The notes under the pieces: model-generated
Databases searched by the model: none
Told to the model about the DNA's origin: nothing
What the model saw: the letters and a program-made list of their open reading frames with translations, nothing else
Shown here: piece by piece, positions 6,411 through 15,525 of the stretch
How positions within the stretch are numbered: the stretch's first letter is position 1
Layout of the letters: every line of letters starts with the position of its first letter
NCBI RefSeq assembly: GCF_001519055.1
Contig: NZ_KQ954294.1
Location: 1 to 64,000, forward strand
From: Novosphingobium sp. Fuku2-ISO-50
GTDB lineage: Bacteria; Pseudomonadota; Alphaproteobacteria; Sphingomonadales; Sphingomonadaceae
DNA: 64,000 nucleotides
Reading direction: 5' to 3'
Translations under genes and position numbers: made by a program

Positions 6411-8363
6411 ATGGGCACCAGGACGAAAGCGACCGGACGCAGCGGAGGAACGCCGGGAATCGCACCGCATGATGCCGCGCCGCATCACGATTCAGGCGCT
6501 ATCCTCGACGAAACGATCGTGATCGAGGATCTGATGCGCAAGCAGGGTGAGGCGATGCAGGCGCTGTTCGCCCCGTTCATGCCCACCACCGAAGCCACCC
6601 CGCCCGATCCCGCCGATCTGCAGCACTGGGCCATGTCGGCGGCCAAGCTGCAAAAGATGTGGCTCGATTTCGGGGCCGAACAGGCCGGGCGGATTGAACC
6701 GCTGATGGCGCGCCTTGGCGATCCGGCGCGCTGGACCACATGGATGGGCGAATGGTTTGAGCAATTACCGCTGGCCCGACCCGACGCGCAAAAGAAGCTG
6801 TGGGATGACAGCGTCGCGCTGTGGACGCAGATCATGGCCAGCTATGCCGGTGCAGGAACGCCTGCATCGGGAGAATCGGCTCCCGACCTGCCGCGCCGCG
6901 ACCGCCGCTTTGCCGATCCCAAATGGCGCGAACAGCCGGTCTTTGCGCTGATCCATCAGACCTATCTGCTGCTTGCCGAGCGGCTGGGCGCGATGGCCGA
7001 CGATCTGGCTGGGATTCCGGCGGAACGGCGCGAACAAGTGCGCTTTGCGATCAAGGTGATCACCGAAGCGCTCAGCCCGGCCAATTTTCCGCTGACAAAC
7101 CCGCTGGTGATCGAACGCACGCTCGAAACGCGCGGCGAAAATCTGGTGCGCGGGGTCGAGCATCTCCTGGCCGACTTGCGCAAGGGGCAGCTGACCCATA
7201 CCCGGCTCGATGCCTTTGACCTTGGCCACAACATTGCCTCGACACCGGGCAAAGTGGTCCACGAAACCCCGCTGTTTCAGCTTATTCAATACAGCCCGAC
7301 CACCGAAACCGTCGACGCGGTGCCGCTGCTGATCTTTCCACCGTGGATCAACCGATTCTACATTCTCGACCTCAACCCCGGGAACAGCTTCATCCGCTGG
7401 GCCGTGGCGCAGGGGCTGACGGTCTTTATCGTCTCCTGGCGCTCGGCCAATGCAGAGATGGCGGAGCTGACCTGGGACGATTACGCTCTGGCGCAGATCG
7501 AGGCGATCGATCTGGTCCGCGCGCGGCTCGACGTTCCGGCCGTGCATACCATCGGCTATTGCGTCGCGGGCACGACGCTGGCAGCGACGCTGGCGCTGCT
7601 GGCGCGGCGGGGCGAAGCCGCCAAGGTGGCCTCGGCGACGTTCTTCACGGCCCAGGTCGATTTTGAAAAGGCCGGTGATCTCAAGCATTTCATCGACGAT
7701 GCGCAGCTCCGCATGCTCGAAAACCTGGCGAGCGAGGGCTTTCTCGACGGACGCTATATGGCTGCGACGTTCAACATGCTGCGATCATCGGATCTCGTGT
7801 GGAACTATGTCGTCAACAACTACCTGCTGGGCGATGACTATCCGGCGTTCGACCTGCTCTATTGGAACGGCGACACCACCAACCTGCCGTTCCGCTGGCT
7901 GCGCGCCTATCTGGTCGAGCTCTATCGCGACAACCGTCTGGTCGTACCCGATTCGCTGAGCATCGACGGCACCCCGATCGATCTCCATCGCATCGCCACC
8001 CCCTGCTATATCCAGGCCGGGCGGGCCGATCATATCGCCCCTGCCGAAAGCGTGTGGAAACTGACGCGGCACTTGTCCGGCCCATGGAAGTTCCTGCTGG
8101 CGGGATCGGGCCATATCGCCGGCGTGGTCAATCCCCCGCAATCAGGCAAATACCAGTACTGGCTGAACCCCGACGATCCGCAGACGCTCGACGAATTCAT
8201 CGCGGGCGCGGTGGAAACCAAGGGAAGCTGGTGGCCCGACTGGGTCGAATGGATTCGCGCGTTCGGCGATGCGCAAGTGCCCGCCGACGGGCGCCGGGTT
8301 CCCGGCGGGCCGGGCGATACCGCGATCGAGGATGCTCCCGGACGCTACGTCAAGCAGAAGTAA
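6411..8363 (+). CDS. phaC: Class I poly(3-hydroxyalkanoate) synthase
   Basis: The 650-residue enzyme polymerises (R)-3-hydroxyacyl-CoA into polyester on granule surfaces. Residues 1-80 are a low-complexity N-terminus, the PhaC N-terminal domain covers about 100-280, and an alpha/beta-hydrolase domain follows. The lipase-like box GYCVAG places the catalytic cysteine at 384. The partner residues are Asp540 (GRADHIAP) and His568 (AGSGHIAGVVNPP). PhaE and PhaR subunits are not next door, which fits class I. An AAGGGG lies just before the ATG. A phasin gene follows 170 bases downstream, and the depolymerase is 24 kb away in the same window. The remnant transposase ends only 45 bases upstream, so part of the native promoter may have been replaced. 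Confidence 0.95.
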   Translation: MGTRTKATGRSGGTPGIAPHDAAPHHDSGAILDETIVIEDLMRKQGEAMQALFAPFMPTTEATPPDPADLQHWAMSAAKLQKMWLDFGAEQAGRIEPLMARLGDPARWTTWMGEWFEQLPLARPDAQKKLWDDSVALWTQIMASYAGAGTPASGESAPDLPRRDRRFADPKWREQPVFALIHQTYLLLAERLGAMADDLAGIPAERREQVRFAIKVITEALSPANFPLTNPLVIERTLETRGENLVRGVEHLLADLRKGQLTHTRLDAFDLGHNIASTPGKVVHETPLFQLIQYSPTTETVDAVPLLIFPPWINRFYILDLNPGNSFIRWAVAQGLTVFIVSWRSANAEMAELTWDDYALAQIEAIDLVRARLDVPAVHTIGYCVAGTTLAATLALLARRGEAAKVASATFFTAQVDFEKAGDLKHFIDDAQLRMLENLASEGFLDGRYMAATFNMLRSSDLVWNYVVNNYLLGDDYPAFDLLYWNGDTTNLPFRWLRAYLVELYRDNRLVVPDSLSIDGTPIDLHRIATPCYIQAGRADHIAPAESVWKLTRHLSGPWKFLLAGSGHIAGVVNPPQSGKYQYWLNPDDPQTLDEFIAGAVETKGSWWPDWVEWIRAFGDAQVPADGRRVPGGPGDTAIEDAPGRYVKQK

Positions 8364-8403
8364 ACGTTTGCCGGAACCGCAGGAATTCCCATCAAAACGG
8401 ATA

Positions 8404-8418
8404 TTGTGCACTGCACAA
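8404..8418. promoter_or_regulatory. Palindromic operator upstream of phasin (PhaR-type candidate)
   Basis: TTGTGCACTGCACAA is a perfect 15-bp palindrome around a central C. It lies 7 bases upstream of the putative -35 box of the phasin promoter. PHA-granule repressors of the PhaR family bind TGC/GCA-rich palindromes near phasin genes, so this is a reasonable PhaR site. No phaR gene is visible in the window. Confidence 0.6.
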
Positions 8419-8424
8419 AAATGC

Positions 8425-8454
8425 TTGACTTCGCACATGCAATTGCTCTAATTT
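8425..8454 (+). promoter_or_regulatory. Phasin promoter, sigma-70-like
   Basis: TTGACT at 8425-8430 and TAATTT at 8449-8454 are separated by 18 bases. The transcription start would fall near 8461, giving a leader of about 70 bases. A second imperfect palindrome (TTGC...GCAA, about 8454-8467) overlaps the start region. Confidence 0.55.
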
Positions 8455-8533
8455 TGCGATGCAGCAAAGACCGGCGGGATGGCCTGTTTTAACCGTCCCA
8501 GCCGGAATGCAGCAGCTTAAGGAGCATGCGACA

Positions 8534-9445
8534 ATGGTCGATTCCGTCGAATCGGGTTCTGTTGAACAGAGCAAGGCCCCAGCCGGTGGCGAAGCCACTT
8601 CGGCAAAAGCCGACAAGCCCGTTGCGAATAGCCCGGTGGCAACGCCGGTCGCCATTGTGCCGGATGCTGTCAGCAACGCAGGACCAGCGACACCACCCGT
8701 TCCGGCCACGAAGATCGTTGCCAAGAAGATTGTGGGGCGTCGCACGAAGCAAGTAGTCGAAGCCAAGCCCGCAGCGGCACCGGTGGTTGAAACGCCAGTC
8801 GCCAAAGCTCCGGTCGTTACGGCCCCGGTCGTTACAGCCATCTCGCCCGCCAAAGCGCCGCCACCCAAGCGTGCGATGCGCACGGCCCGCCCGACTCCAC
8901 CGGCTGCAAAGCCCGTGGTCACGGCGTCCAAGGCACCGCAACCCGTAAAATCCGCCGCCGCACCCCTTCCGCGGACAGCGACGGCATCCAGGAAGGAATA
9001 CCGCACCATGACCGCCACCACCACCGAATACACCGAAAAGTTCCAGACCGCGATCAAGGACGCTTCGGAAAAGGCCAAGGCCGCTTTCGAAAAGAGCCAG
9101 GCCAGCTTTGGCGAAATCGGCGAATTCACCAAGGGCAACGTCGAAGCTCTGGTCGAATCGAGCAAGATCCTCGCCAGCGGACTGCAGGAACTGACCAAGG
9201 GCTATGCGACCGAAAGCAAGTCGGCGTTTGAAGCGCTTGCCGCCGAATTCAAGAGCCTGACCGCGGTGAAGTCGCCCAGCGAACTGCTCGAAAAGCAGTC
9301 GGCCCTCCTGCGCAAGCAGTTCGACGCCGTTGTCGCAGCCAGCTCGAAGAACAGCGAAGCCGTGCTCAAGCTGGCCAACGAAGCGTTCCAGCCGATTTCC
9401 AACCGCGTCAGCCTCGCGGTCGAAAAGGTCAAGCACGCCGCCTGA
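8534..9445 (+). CDS. Phasin family granule-associated protein
   Basis: The start at 8534 is chosen because AAGGAG lies 10 bases upstream; a more upstream ATG at 8459 overlaps the promoter region. The product is 303 residues. The first 155 are Ala-, Pro-, Val- and Lys-rich with repeated [13 protein letters not shown]-like units, resembling PhaF-type or histone-like tails that can contact DNA. The phasin domain occupies about 160-303: [20 protein letters not shown] then long amphipathic helices without tryptophan. Phasins coat PHA granules and limit their size. A shorter product from the ATG at 9008, where the phasin domain starts, is conceivable but has no strong ribosome site. Confidence 0.9.
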   Translation: MVDSVESGSVEQSKAPAGGEATSAKADKPVANSPVATPVAIVPDAVSNAGPATPPVPATKIVAKKIVGRRTKQVVEAKPAAAPVVETPVAKAPVVTAPVVTAISPAKAPPPKRAMRTARPTPPAAKPVVTASKAPQPVKSAAAPLPRTATASRKEYRTMTATTTEYTEKFQTAIKDASEKAKAAFEKSQASFGEIGEFTKGNVEALVESSKILASGLQELTKGYATESKSAFEALAAEFKSLTAVKSPSELLEKQSALLRKQFDAVVAASSKNSEAVLKLANEAFQPISNRVSLAVEKVKHAA

Positions 9446-9477
9446 TCGAAACAGGGCCGCGCGCCCGAACATTGCTG

Positions 9478-9521
9478 CGGGCCGGACGGGTTTAACCCGT
9501 CCGGCCCGTTTGCATTTTATT
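9478..9521 (+). terminator. Rho-independent terminator after phasin
   Basis: A perfect inverted repeat with 15-bp arms (9478-9492 and 9494-9508, GGGCCGGACGGGTT and complement) is followed by GTTTGCATTTTATT. It closes the phasin transcript. Confidence 0.85.
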
Positions 9522-9731
9522 AGGGGGCGGCGCGGGATAGGTCGGCAGACATGCCACCCGCACGCACCACGCATGACCCATGCCCCGAAATCCCTCTCGC
9601 CTCTTGTATGGGGGCCGGTCCGATGCGATATTGGCACGACCATGCAGCGTGATCTTTTCCCTCAGCCTCCCGAATCCGGGCCGATGCTCCTTGTCGCCGC
9701 ATGCCCGGTGTCGACGATCAAAGGGTCGACG

Positions 9732-10094
9732 ATGCACGCGCCGGCGATGAACGCCCCCCATGGCGCAGACGATGATGGGGACAACGACCATGGCGGCGAC
9801 GGTCAGGTGGGGATCGCCACACGCACCCGTACCAGGCCTAAAAAGCCAAGTATGTTCAAAGTCTTGATGCTGAACGACGATTACACACCGATGGAATTCG
9901 TGGTGATGGTGCTCAAGCGCTTTTTCCAGATGGATCTTGAACAGGCGACCCGCGTCATGCTCCATGTTCATCAGCGCGGCGTCGGCGTCTGCGGCATCTT
10001 TCCTTATGAAATCGCCGAGACCAAAGTGAACCAAGTGATGGATTTCGCCCAGCAGAACCAACATCCGCTGCGCTGCACGCTTGAAAAAGCCTGA
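9732..10094 (+). CDS. clpS: ATP-dependent Clp protease adaptor ClpS
   Basis: ClpS delivers N-degron proteins to ClpAP. The chosen ATG (9732) has AAAGGG six bases upstream; the frame is open further but upstream residues are not family-like. The 120-residue product has a disordered acidic start (about 1-40), then the core domain: [20 protein letters not shown] with the conserved ND-YTPMEFV loop, and [20 protein letters not shown] with the HxxGxG(V/I)CG segment that binds ClpA and the N-terminal residue. The neighbour clpA usually found in alphaproteobacteria is not present; lptF follows instead. Confidence 0.92.
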   Translation: MHAPAMNAPHGADDDGDNDHGGDGQVGIATRTRTRPKKPSMFKVLMLNDDYTPMEFVVMVLKRFFQMDLEQATRVMLHVHQRGVGVCGIFPYEIAETKVNQVMDFAQQNQHPLRCTLEKA

Positions 10095-10243
10095 TTTCCG
10101 GCAACAGAATCGGGCGCGGTGCCTGTCGCCTGCCTTTTGCCCTTTCGTCCCCGCATGAACCCGGCTAGGCGGATGGAAACCCCGGAACGCGGCCTCCCGA
10201 CGTCGAACCGGCAGGCGATAAACGGACAGCACTGGCCAGCTTC

Positions 10244-11542
10244 GTGAAATTCATCACCGCTATAGACAGATATATCGCACGGCTGGTCATCATGCCGATG
10301 CTGGCAGTCTTCTTCATCGCGGCCTCGTTGCTTGCGCTCGACAAGATGCTGACCTTGTTCGATTTCGTCGCGACGCAGGGCGGTCCGGTGGCGATCGTGT
10401 TCAAGATGCTGGCCAATATGATGCCGGAATATGCCAGCCTGGCCATTCCGCTCGGGCTGATGCTCGGCATCCTGTTTGCATTCCGCAAGCTGGCGACAAG
10501 TTCCGAGCTCGATGTGATGCGCGCGGTCGGGCTAAGCTATACCCGCCTGTTGCGTGTGCCGTTCCTGTTCGCGATCGTGCTGGCCGCGTTCAATCTGGTG
10601 ATTGTCAGCTATATCCAGCCGCTGTCGCGCTATTATTACGAAGAATTGCAATTCGAACTGCGGTCGGGCGCGCTCGGCGCCTCGATCAAGGTCGGCGAAT
10701 TCAACTCGCTGCAGGATCGCACCGCGCTGCGCGTCGAATCGAGCCGCGACGACGGCAGGCAACTCGAAGGCATTTTTGCCCGAATCGCCACGGCCAGCGG
10801 CGAGGTCATGGTGATTTCCGCGCGTGAAGGGCAGTTCTTTGCCAATCGCGAAAATCCCGACACGGTGATCCTGCGCCTGACCGACGGGCAGATCGTCCAG
10901 GAATCACCAACCATCCGCAATCCGCGCGTGCTGACTTTCGCCAGCCATGACCTGCCGATCGACTTGCCCAAGATCGAACAGTTCCGCCGTCGCGGCGACA
11001 AGGATCGCGAATACTTTCTGCCCGAATTGCTGCGCATCGGCTGGAGCCCGAACGCCACCCCGGAAATGCGCGCGCAGAGCATCGCCAACCTCAATTACCG
11101 ACTGGTCGAGGTCGCGATGATGTTCCTCCTGCCGTTGCTCGCCGTGGCGCTGGCAGTGCCGCCCAAACGGTCTTCCTCGGCGCTTGGCGTGTTTGTGTCG
11201 ATCGTGATGGTGGTCGCCTATCACAAGGTCAACGAATATGGGCAGGACGTGTCGAGCCTGGGCCGGATTGACCCGATGCTGGCGCTGTGGGGGCCGTTCG
11301 TGGTCTTTGGCGCGCTGATCGTGTGGATGTACTGGACGCTCGCCTATGTGCCCGGTGGCCAGCCGATCGGCGGCCTCGAATCCGTTTTTTCACGCCTAGC
11401 CAAGCTCCTCGTTCGCCAATTCGGGGGGCGGCAGAAGCACCATCATCATGCCCCCCATGATGGCGAGCTACCGCAAGACGGTTCACCACACGTCGAAACA
11501 CCGCAGGTCTCCGGCGGAACGGGTGCCCCCCATGCTGTTTGA
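10244..11542 (+). CDS. lptF: LPS export permease LptF
   Basis: LptF pairs with LptG in the LptB2FG inner-membrane ABC transporter that extracts lipopolysaccharide. The 432-residue protein has the YjgP/YjgQ architecture: three N-terminal membrane helices (about 14-36, 50-80, 98-122), a periplasmic beta-jellyroll, and three C-terminal helices after about 285. The C-terminus extends beyond the family core with a hydrophilic His-rich tail (KHHHHAPHD, about 390-432). The start is a GTG. The last codons overlap lptG. Confidence 0.93.
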   Translation: MKFITAIDRYIARLVIMPMLAVFFIAASLLALDKMLTLFDFVATQGGPVAIVFKMLANMMPEYASLAIPLGLMLGILFAFRKLATSSELDVMRAVGLSYTRLLRVPFLFAIVLAAFNLVIVSYIQPLSRYYYEELQFELRSGALGASIKVGEFNSLQDRTALRVESSRDDGRQLEGIFARIATASGEVMVISAREGQFFANRENPDTVILRLTDGQIVQESPTIRNPRVLTFASHDLPIDLPKIEQFRRRGDKDREYFLPELLRIGWSPNATPEMRAQSIANLNYRLVEVAMMFLLPLLAVALAVPPKRSSSALGVFVSIVMVVAYHKVNEYGQDVSSLGRIDPMLALWGPFVVFGALIVWMYWTLAYVPGGQPIGGLESVFSRLAKLLVRQFGGRQKHHHHAPHDGELPQDGSPHVETPQVSGGTGAPHAV

Positions 11543-12632
11543 TTTCTTCCCCTCGCGCACAATGACGATGTACATCGCGCGAATGTTCTCGGCGCGGATC
11601 ATCGCCGTGCTGCTGATGCTCGTGCTGGTGCTCCAGATGCTCAATCTGTTGAGCGAAAGCGGCCATATCCTGGCCACCAAGGGCAACGGGCAAATGGAAC
11701 TGCTGCGCTTTGTCGCGCTGCGCCTGCCGCAACTGGTCAGCCGCTTTCTGCCCTATTCGGTGCTGCTGGCGACCATCATCACGCTGGCGACGCTCAACCA
11801 GAACAGCGAAGTGATCGCGATGAAGGCCGCCGGCCTCTCGGCGCATCAGATACTGGCGCCGCTGTTCCTCGTCGCAACCGTGACCAGCGTGCTGACTTTC
11901 GCATTCAACGAACGGGTGAACGTCCGCGCGACGGCCACGCTCAAGGCCTGGCAGGATGTCGATTACGGCGCGGTCCCGCCCGACACCGACCTGAAGACGA
12001 ATGTGTGGATGCAGGATGGGCCCAATATCCTGTTCGCGCGCACCGTCACCGGGCGCGGGCCCACGACCGATATGGGCGATGTCAGCTGGTATCGCCGCGA
12101 TCCGACCGGCATGGTCACGGAAATCGTCCATGCGCCCCATGCCCGATTTGCCCATCCCGGCTGGCGCTTTGATCATCCCTCCAGTTTTGACGTGCAGAGC
12201 GCGCGGCGCACCGATCTCGGGGCCGCGCACGTCTATGCCACCGGCGTCGATCCGGCACAGGTCATCGTGCGCAAGACCGATGCCGACGGCGAATCGCTTT
12301 GGCGCCTGTCGGATTCGATCACCGCGATCCGCGCCGCCGGGTATCGCACCAGCGAACTCGACGGGAAATGGTGGCACAAGCTTTCGGGGCCCTTGTCGGC
12401 GGTGTTGATGCCGCTGCTCGGCGCCGTCGCCGCGTTCGGCCTCGCTCGATCGGGCAAGCTGTTCGTGCGCGCCGTGATCGGCATGGCGCTGGGCTTTGCC
12501 TATTTCGTGGTGGACAACGCGGCGCTGGCGATGGGCAATTTCGGCGGCTACACGCCATTTCTGGCCGCGTGGTCGCCGTTCCTGCTGTTCCTGCTGATCG
12601 GCGAAACCGTGCTGATCCGCACGGAAGAATGA
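11532..12632 (+). CDS. lptG: LPS export permease LptG
   Basis: This is the second transmembrane subunit of the Lpt exporter, 366 residues from ATG 11532, which overlaps the end of lptF by 11 bases and suggests translational coupling. Features are MTMYIARMFSARIIAVLLML with the first membrane helix, the coupling-helix region NQNSEVIAMKAAGLS, a periplasmic beta domain (about 130-260), and three C-terminal helices including SGPLSAVLMPLLGAVAAFGL. An upstream ATG at 11448 would lie wholly inside the lptF tail and is less likely. The stop abuts the stop of lptA on the other strand with no spacer. Confidence 0.93.
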   Translation: MLFDFFPSRTMTMYIARMFSARIIAVLLMLVLVLQMLNLLSESGHILATKGNGQMELLRFVALRLPQLVSRFLPYSVLLATIITLATLNQNSEVIAMKAAGLSAHQILAPLFLVATVTSVLTFAFNERVNVRATATLKAWQDVDYGAVPPDTDLKTNVWMQDGPNILFARTVTGRGPTTDMGDVSWYRRDPTGMVTEIVHAPHARFAHPGWRFDHPSSFDVQSARRTDLGAAHVYATGVDPAQVIVRKTDADGESLWRLSDSITAIRAAGYRTSELDGKWWHKLSGPLSAVLMPLLGAVAAFGLARSGKLFVRAVIGMALGFAYFVVDNAALAMGNFGGYTPFLAAWSPFLLFLLIGETVLIRTEE

Positions 12633-13241
12633 TCAGGGCTTTTTGTCGCTCTTCTTCGGCACATTGAACGTACCGCTGACCCGGCCACGGTTGTCGGGCT
12701 GACCCGGCGCAAGCGCCTTGGCCGGACCGGCCGTATGGCCGTCGATGTTTGAAATCCCGGTATTGAGATCGATCACCAGCCGTCCGCCGTTCAGCGTATC
12801 GCCATTGGCACGGTCGAGCGCGACATGCCCGACCATGGTGATCAGCTTGCGCCCCAGATCATAGACCGCGACATCGCCGCTGGCGCGTTCCTGATTGCGC
12901 GTCACCACGACATGCCCGGTGGCATCGACCCGCTGCAGCGTCAGCTTGTCGGTGTCGGTATAGGCCATCAAGGTGCGGTCGGCGGTCAGGCGCAGTTCGG
13001 CCTGGGTAATGTCGACATTGCCGGTCAGCACGACGCGCTTCTGCTTGTCCTGCAATTCCATGTGATCGGCGGCGAAATCGACCGGCGCTTCGCTGTTGTG
13101 CGGCACCGTCGCGGCCAGCGCAAAATGCCCCGCCCCGGCAATCGCCGCCGCCGTCAGGGCAAAGCCGCCGACCAGACTGCGGAACGCCAGCCGGGTATGG
13201 CTCGGGCGCGAAAAGGACGATGCGATAGGCGCGTGAGTCAC
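12633..13241 (-). CDS. lptA: LptA/OstA-family periplasmic LPS transport protein
   Basis: LptA forms the periplasmic beta-jellyroll bridge carrying lipopolysaccharide from LptC to LptD. The 202-residue product has a signal peptide (hydrophobic stretch about 26-44, ending FALA) and the OstA-like domain: PVDFAADHMELQDKQKRVVL, GNVDITQAELRLTADRTLMA, ending with a lysine-rich tail. It overlaps the upstream lptC by 4 bases (ATGA) and so is translationally coupled. All of lptF, lptG, lptC and lptA are within 4 kb here; lptB is not in the window. Confidence 0.9.
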   Translation of the reverse strand: MTHAPIASSFSRPSHTRLAFRSLVGGFALTAAAIAGAGHFALAATVPHNSEAPVDFAADHMELQDKQKRVVLTGNVDITQAELRLTADRTLMAYTDTDKLTLQRVDATGHVVVTRNQERASGDVAVYDLGRKLITMVGHVALDRANGDTLNGGRLVIDLNTGISNIDGHTAGPAKALAPGQPDNRGRVSGTFNVPKKSDKKP

Positions 13242-13975
13242 GGCTTGGTTACCTGCCTGGAAAGCGTGGAAGAATGGGTTGCTACGGGGGCCGCCCCCAT
13301 GACTGGCGCGGTCTTGCCCGCAGGCAGCTTGCCCGGCATGTTCAGCTTGCCCGGCACCATGCGCAGCCGGGCGTGCCCGTCGAGCCGAATGACGCGCGTA
13401 TCGAGATCGGCAACGAAATGATCGGCGCTGAATGTGCCGGTGGGAATGCGGCCTTCGACTGCGCCATGGCTGACCATCCGGCGATGATCGAGGTCGATGC
13501 CCGCCCCTTGCGTGACCATGCGATAGCCGTCGGCGGTCTGGATGTTGACCGCCCCCGGCACAGTGATTTCCTGCTGCCCGAAATCATACGTCCCGGCATC
13601 GGCGACCAGAATCGCCGGCCCGTCGTCGAGCAGCATCCGCGCGGTCACGTCCTTCATTTCGACGATTTTCTGGGTCGCGGTGTGCTGAACCGCGCTGCCG
13701 GCGGTCACCGAAAAGGCCCGCCCGTGATCGTCCTCGCCACGATACATCGCGCCGAGCGCACGCATGCGATCATCGACCATCGCGACTTTGGTGCGGTCGA
13801 GCAGAAAGCTGATTTCGCCACGCGGACTGAGCGGGGCAAGCACCATGACCGCCACCAGCGCGCCGATCATCCCCGGCAAGACCACCGACAGGATGCGCAC
13901 GGTGCGATCATGCGACCCGCCGGGGGCCGCAAAGACCTGACGCCGGTCGCGCTGCCGGTCGGCACGCAGCGTCAT
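13238..13975 (-). CDS. lptC: LPS export system protein LptC
   Basis: A 245-residue bitopic protein: a basic cytoplasmic start, one membrane helix (about 28-48, ILSVVLPGMIGALVAVMVLA), then a periplasmic LptC-type beta domain with repeats such as GTYDFGQQEITVPGAVNIQT and DHFVADLDTRVIRLDGHARL. LptC links LptB2FG to LptA. It sits 54 bases after the rnd gene and overlaps lptA by 4 bases, giving an rnd-lptC-lptA operon, an order common in sphingomonads. Confidence 0.88.
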   Translation of the reverse strand: MTLRADRQRDRRQVFAAPGGSHDRTVRILSVVLPGMIGALVAVMVLAPLSPRGEISFLLDRTKVAMVDDRMRALGAMYRGEDDHGRAFSVTAGSAVQHTATQKIVEMKDVTARMLLDDGPAILVADAGTYDFGQQEITVPGAVNIQTADGYRMVTQGAGIDLDHRRMVSHGAVEGRIPTGTFSADHFVADLDTRVIRLDGHARLRMVPGKLNMPGKLPAGKTAPVMGAAPVATHSSTLSRQVTKP

Positions 13976-14029
13976 GCCCCGGGTCCGGGCAGCAGAGCGT
14001 GACGTGATCGGCCCAAGCGCACGAGACGT

Positions 14030-14647
14030 CTATTCGTGACTGAAGATGTCGGCATCGGCCCAGCCGGCAAGATCGAGCAGCGCACGATGGGGCAGGAAAT
14101 CGAAACAGGCCTGCGCGATCGCGGTGCGCCCTTCGCGTGCCAGCCGTTCGACCAACACGGCATGGCAGGCATGGAGATAGCGCACGTCGGATGCGGCATA
14201 TTCCATCTGCGCATCGCTCAGCACCGCGCCGCCCCAGTCGCTCGACTGCTGCTGCTTGGAAAGCTCCTTGCCCGCCAATTCGCGCACCAGATCTTTCAGG
14301 CCGTGGCGATCGGTATAGGTGCGCACCAGTTTCGAGGCGATCTTGGTGCAAAACACCGGTGTCGCCGAGACGCCCAGGTAATGCTGGATCGCCGCCAGAT
14401 CGAAGCGCGCAAAGTGAAACAGCTTCAACCGCGCCGGGTCTGCCAGCACCGCCTTGAGATTGGGTGCGTCATAACGGCTGTTCGGGCCAAACCGCACGAG
14501 GTGTTCATCGCCCCGCCCATCGGCAATCTGCACCACGCAGAGCCGATCGCGTCGGGTGATCAGCCCCATCGTTTCGGTATCGACGGCAACAATGCCAGGC
14601 GCCAGCGCATCGGCGGGCAGGTCTTCTTCGTGGAGATATACGGCCAT
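14030..14647 (-). CDS. rnd: Ribonuclease D family 3'-5' exonuclease (short form)
   Basis: A DEDDy exonuclease of 205 residues, without the HRDC domains of full RNase D. Exo I is VDTET with Asp23 and Glu25, Exo II is FHFARFDLAAI, and Exo III is the Y-x3-D motif in YAASDVRYL. It probably trims structured RNA 3' ends. It heads the lptC-lptA operon. The head of a dispersed composite repeat ends 11 bases upstream of its ATG and may supply its promoter -10 region. Confidence 0.88.
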   Translation of the reverse strand: MAVYLHEEDLPADALAPGIVAVDTETMGLITRRDRLCVVQIADGRGDEHLVRFGPNSRYDAPNLKAVLADPARLKLFHFARFDLAAIQHYLGVSATPVFCTKIASKLVRTYTDRHGLKDLVRELAGKELSKQQQSSDWGGAVLSDAQMEYAASDVRYLHACHAVLVERLAREGRTAIAQACFDFLPHRALLDLAGWADADIFSHE

Positions 14648-14659
14648 GGGGCGACGCTT

Positions 14660-14778
14660 AGAGCATCGCGCAAAAAAGTGGAAACCGGTTTTTTGCTTTT
14701 AGCGATGCGAGACCAAAAGCGCGCATCGCGCAAAAAAGCCTGCCCTGGGCGAAGTCGAAGGGTGGAAACCGGTTTTTG
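14660..14778 (-). repeat. Composite dispersed repeat, copy 1
   Basis: Reads rightward GAGCATCGCGCAAAAAAGTG, then AAACCGGTTT, then an inner GCGCATCGCGCAAAAAAG unit, CCCTGGGCGAAGTCGAAGGG and a second AAACCGGTTT. The same order of parts occurs inverted at 40816-40981. It fills most of the divergent space between rnd and ung. Confidence 0.8.
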
Positions 14779-14826
14779 TGGGGGCGGTTGGCAATATCGG
14801 GGCCGCGTGGCAAAGCGGTGCCACAG

Positions 14827-15510
14827 ATGACCGACCTTCCCGAAACATGGCGCCCCGCGCTCGCCCCCGTCCTCGCCACACCGCCGTTGCGTGCGCTGGG
14901 CGGCTGGCTGCGTGCCGAAGAAGCGGCGGGCAAAGTGATCTATCCGCCCGAGGGAACCCGCCTGGCCGCGCTGGCGCTCACTCCGCTCGATCAGGTGCGT
15001 GTGGTGATCCTGGGGCAAGACCCCTATCACGGGCCCGGTCAGGCGCACGGTCTGGCATTTTCGGTGCAACCGGGGGTGCGCGTGCCGCCCAGCCTGGTCA
15101 ATATCTACAAGGAACTCTACGCCGATCTGGGGATTCCCCCGGCCCGCCATGGCCATCTCGATGCCTGGGCGCGGCAGGGCGTGCTCTTGCTCAACAATGC
15201 GCTGACCGTCGAACAAGCCCAGCCCGGATCACACCAGAAGCGCGGCTGGGAGGCCTTTACCGATGCTGCGGTCGCGGCAGTGGCGGCGCAGCCCAAGCCT
15301 TGCGTGTTCCTGCTGTGGGGCAGCCATGCGCAGAAAAAGGCCGCGCGCATTCCGGGCCTGATGAACGGGCCGCATCTGGTGCTCAAGGCGCCGCACCCCA
15401 GCCCCTTGTCCGCCCACACCGGCTTTTTCGGCAGCCGCCCGTTCAGTCAGGCCAACGCCTTTCTCGCCGCGCACGGGCGCGGCGAGATCGACTGGAAACT
15501 GCCCGACTGA
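14827..15510 (+). CDS. ung: Uracil-DNA glycosylase, family 1
   Basis: Ung removes uracil from DNA, the first step of base excision repair. The 227-residue length suits the family. Motif A is [18 protein letters not shown] with catalytic Asp65 and His68; the DNA-intercalation loop [13 protein letters not shown] carries the catalytic histidine. The start at ATG 14827 was chosen because it gives the usual N-terminus; an upstream GTG at 14776 reads into the dispersed repeat. Xth, the next enzyme of the pathway, is encoded at 40992 behind the other copy of that repeat. Confidence 0.95.
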   Translation: MTDLPETWRPALAPVLATPPLRALGGWLRAEEAAGKVIYPPEGTRLAALALTPLDQVRVVILGQDPYHGPGQAHGLAFSVQPGVRVPPSLVNIYKELYADLGIPPARHGHLDAWARQGVLLLNNALTVEQAQPGSHQKRGWEAFTDAAVAAVAAQPKPCVFLLWGSHAQKKAARIPGLMNGPHLVLKAPHPSPLSAHTGFFGSRPFSQANAFLAAHGRGEIDWKLPD

Positions 15511-15525
15511 TTTCACCCCCAGCCC

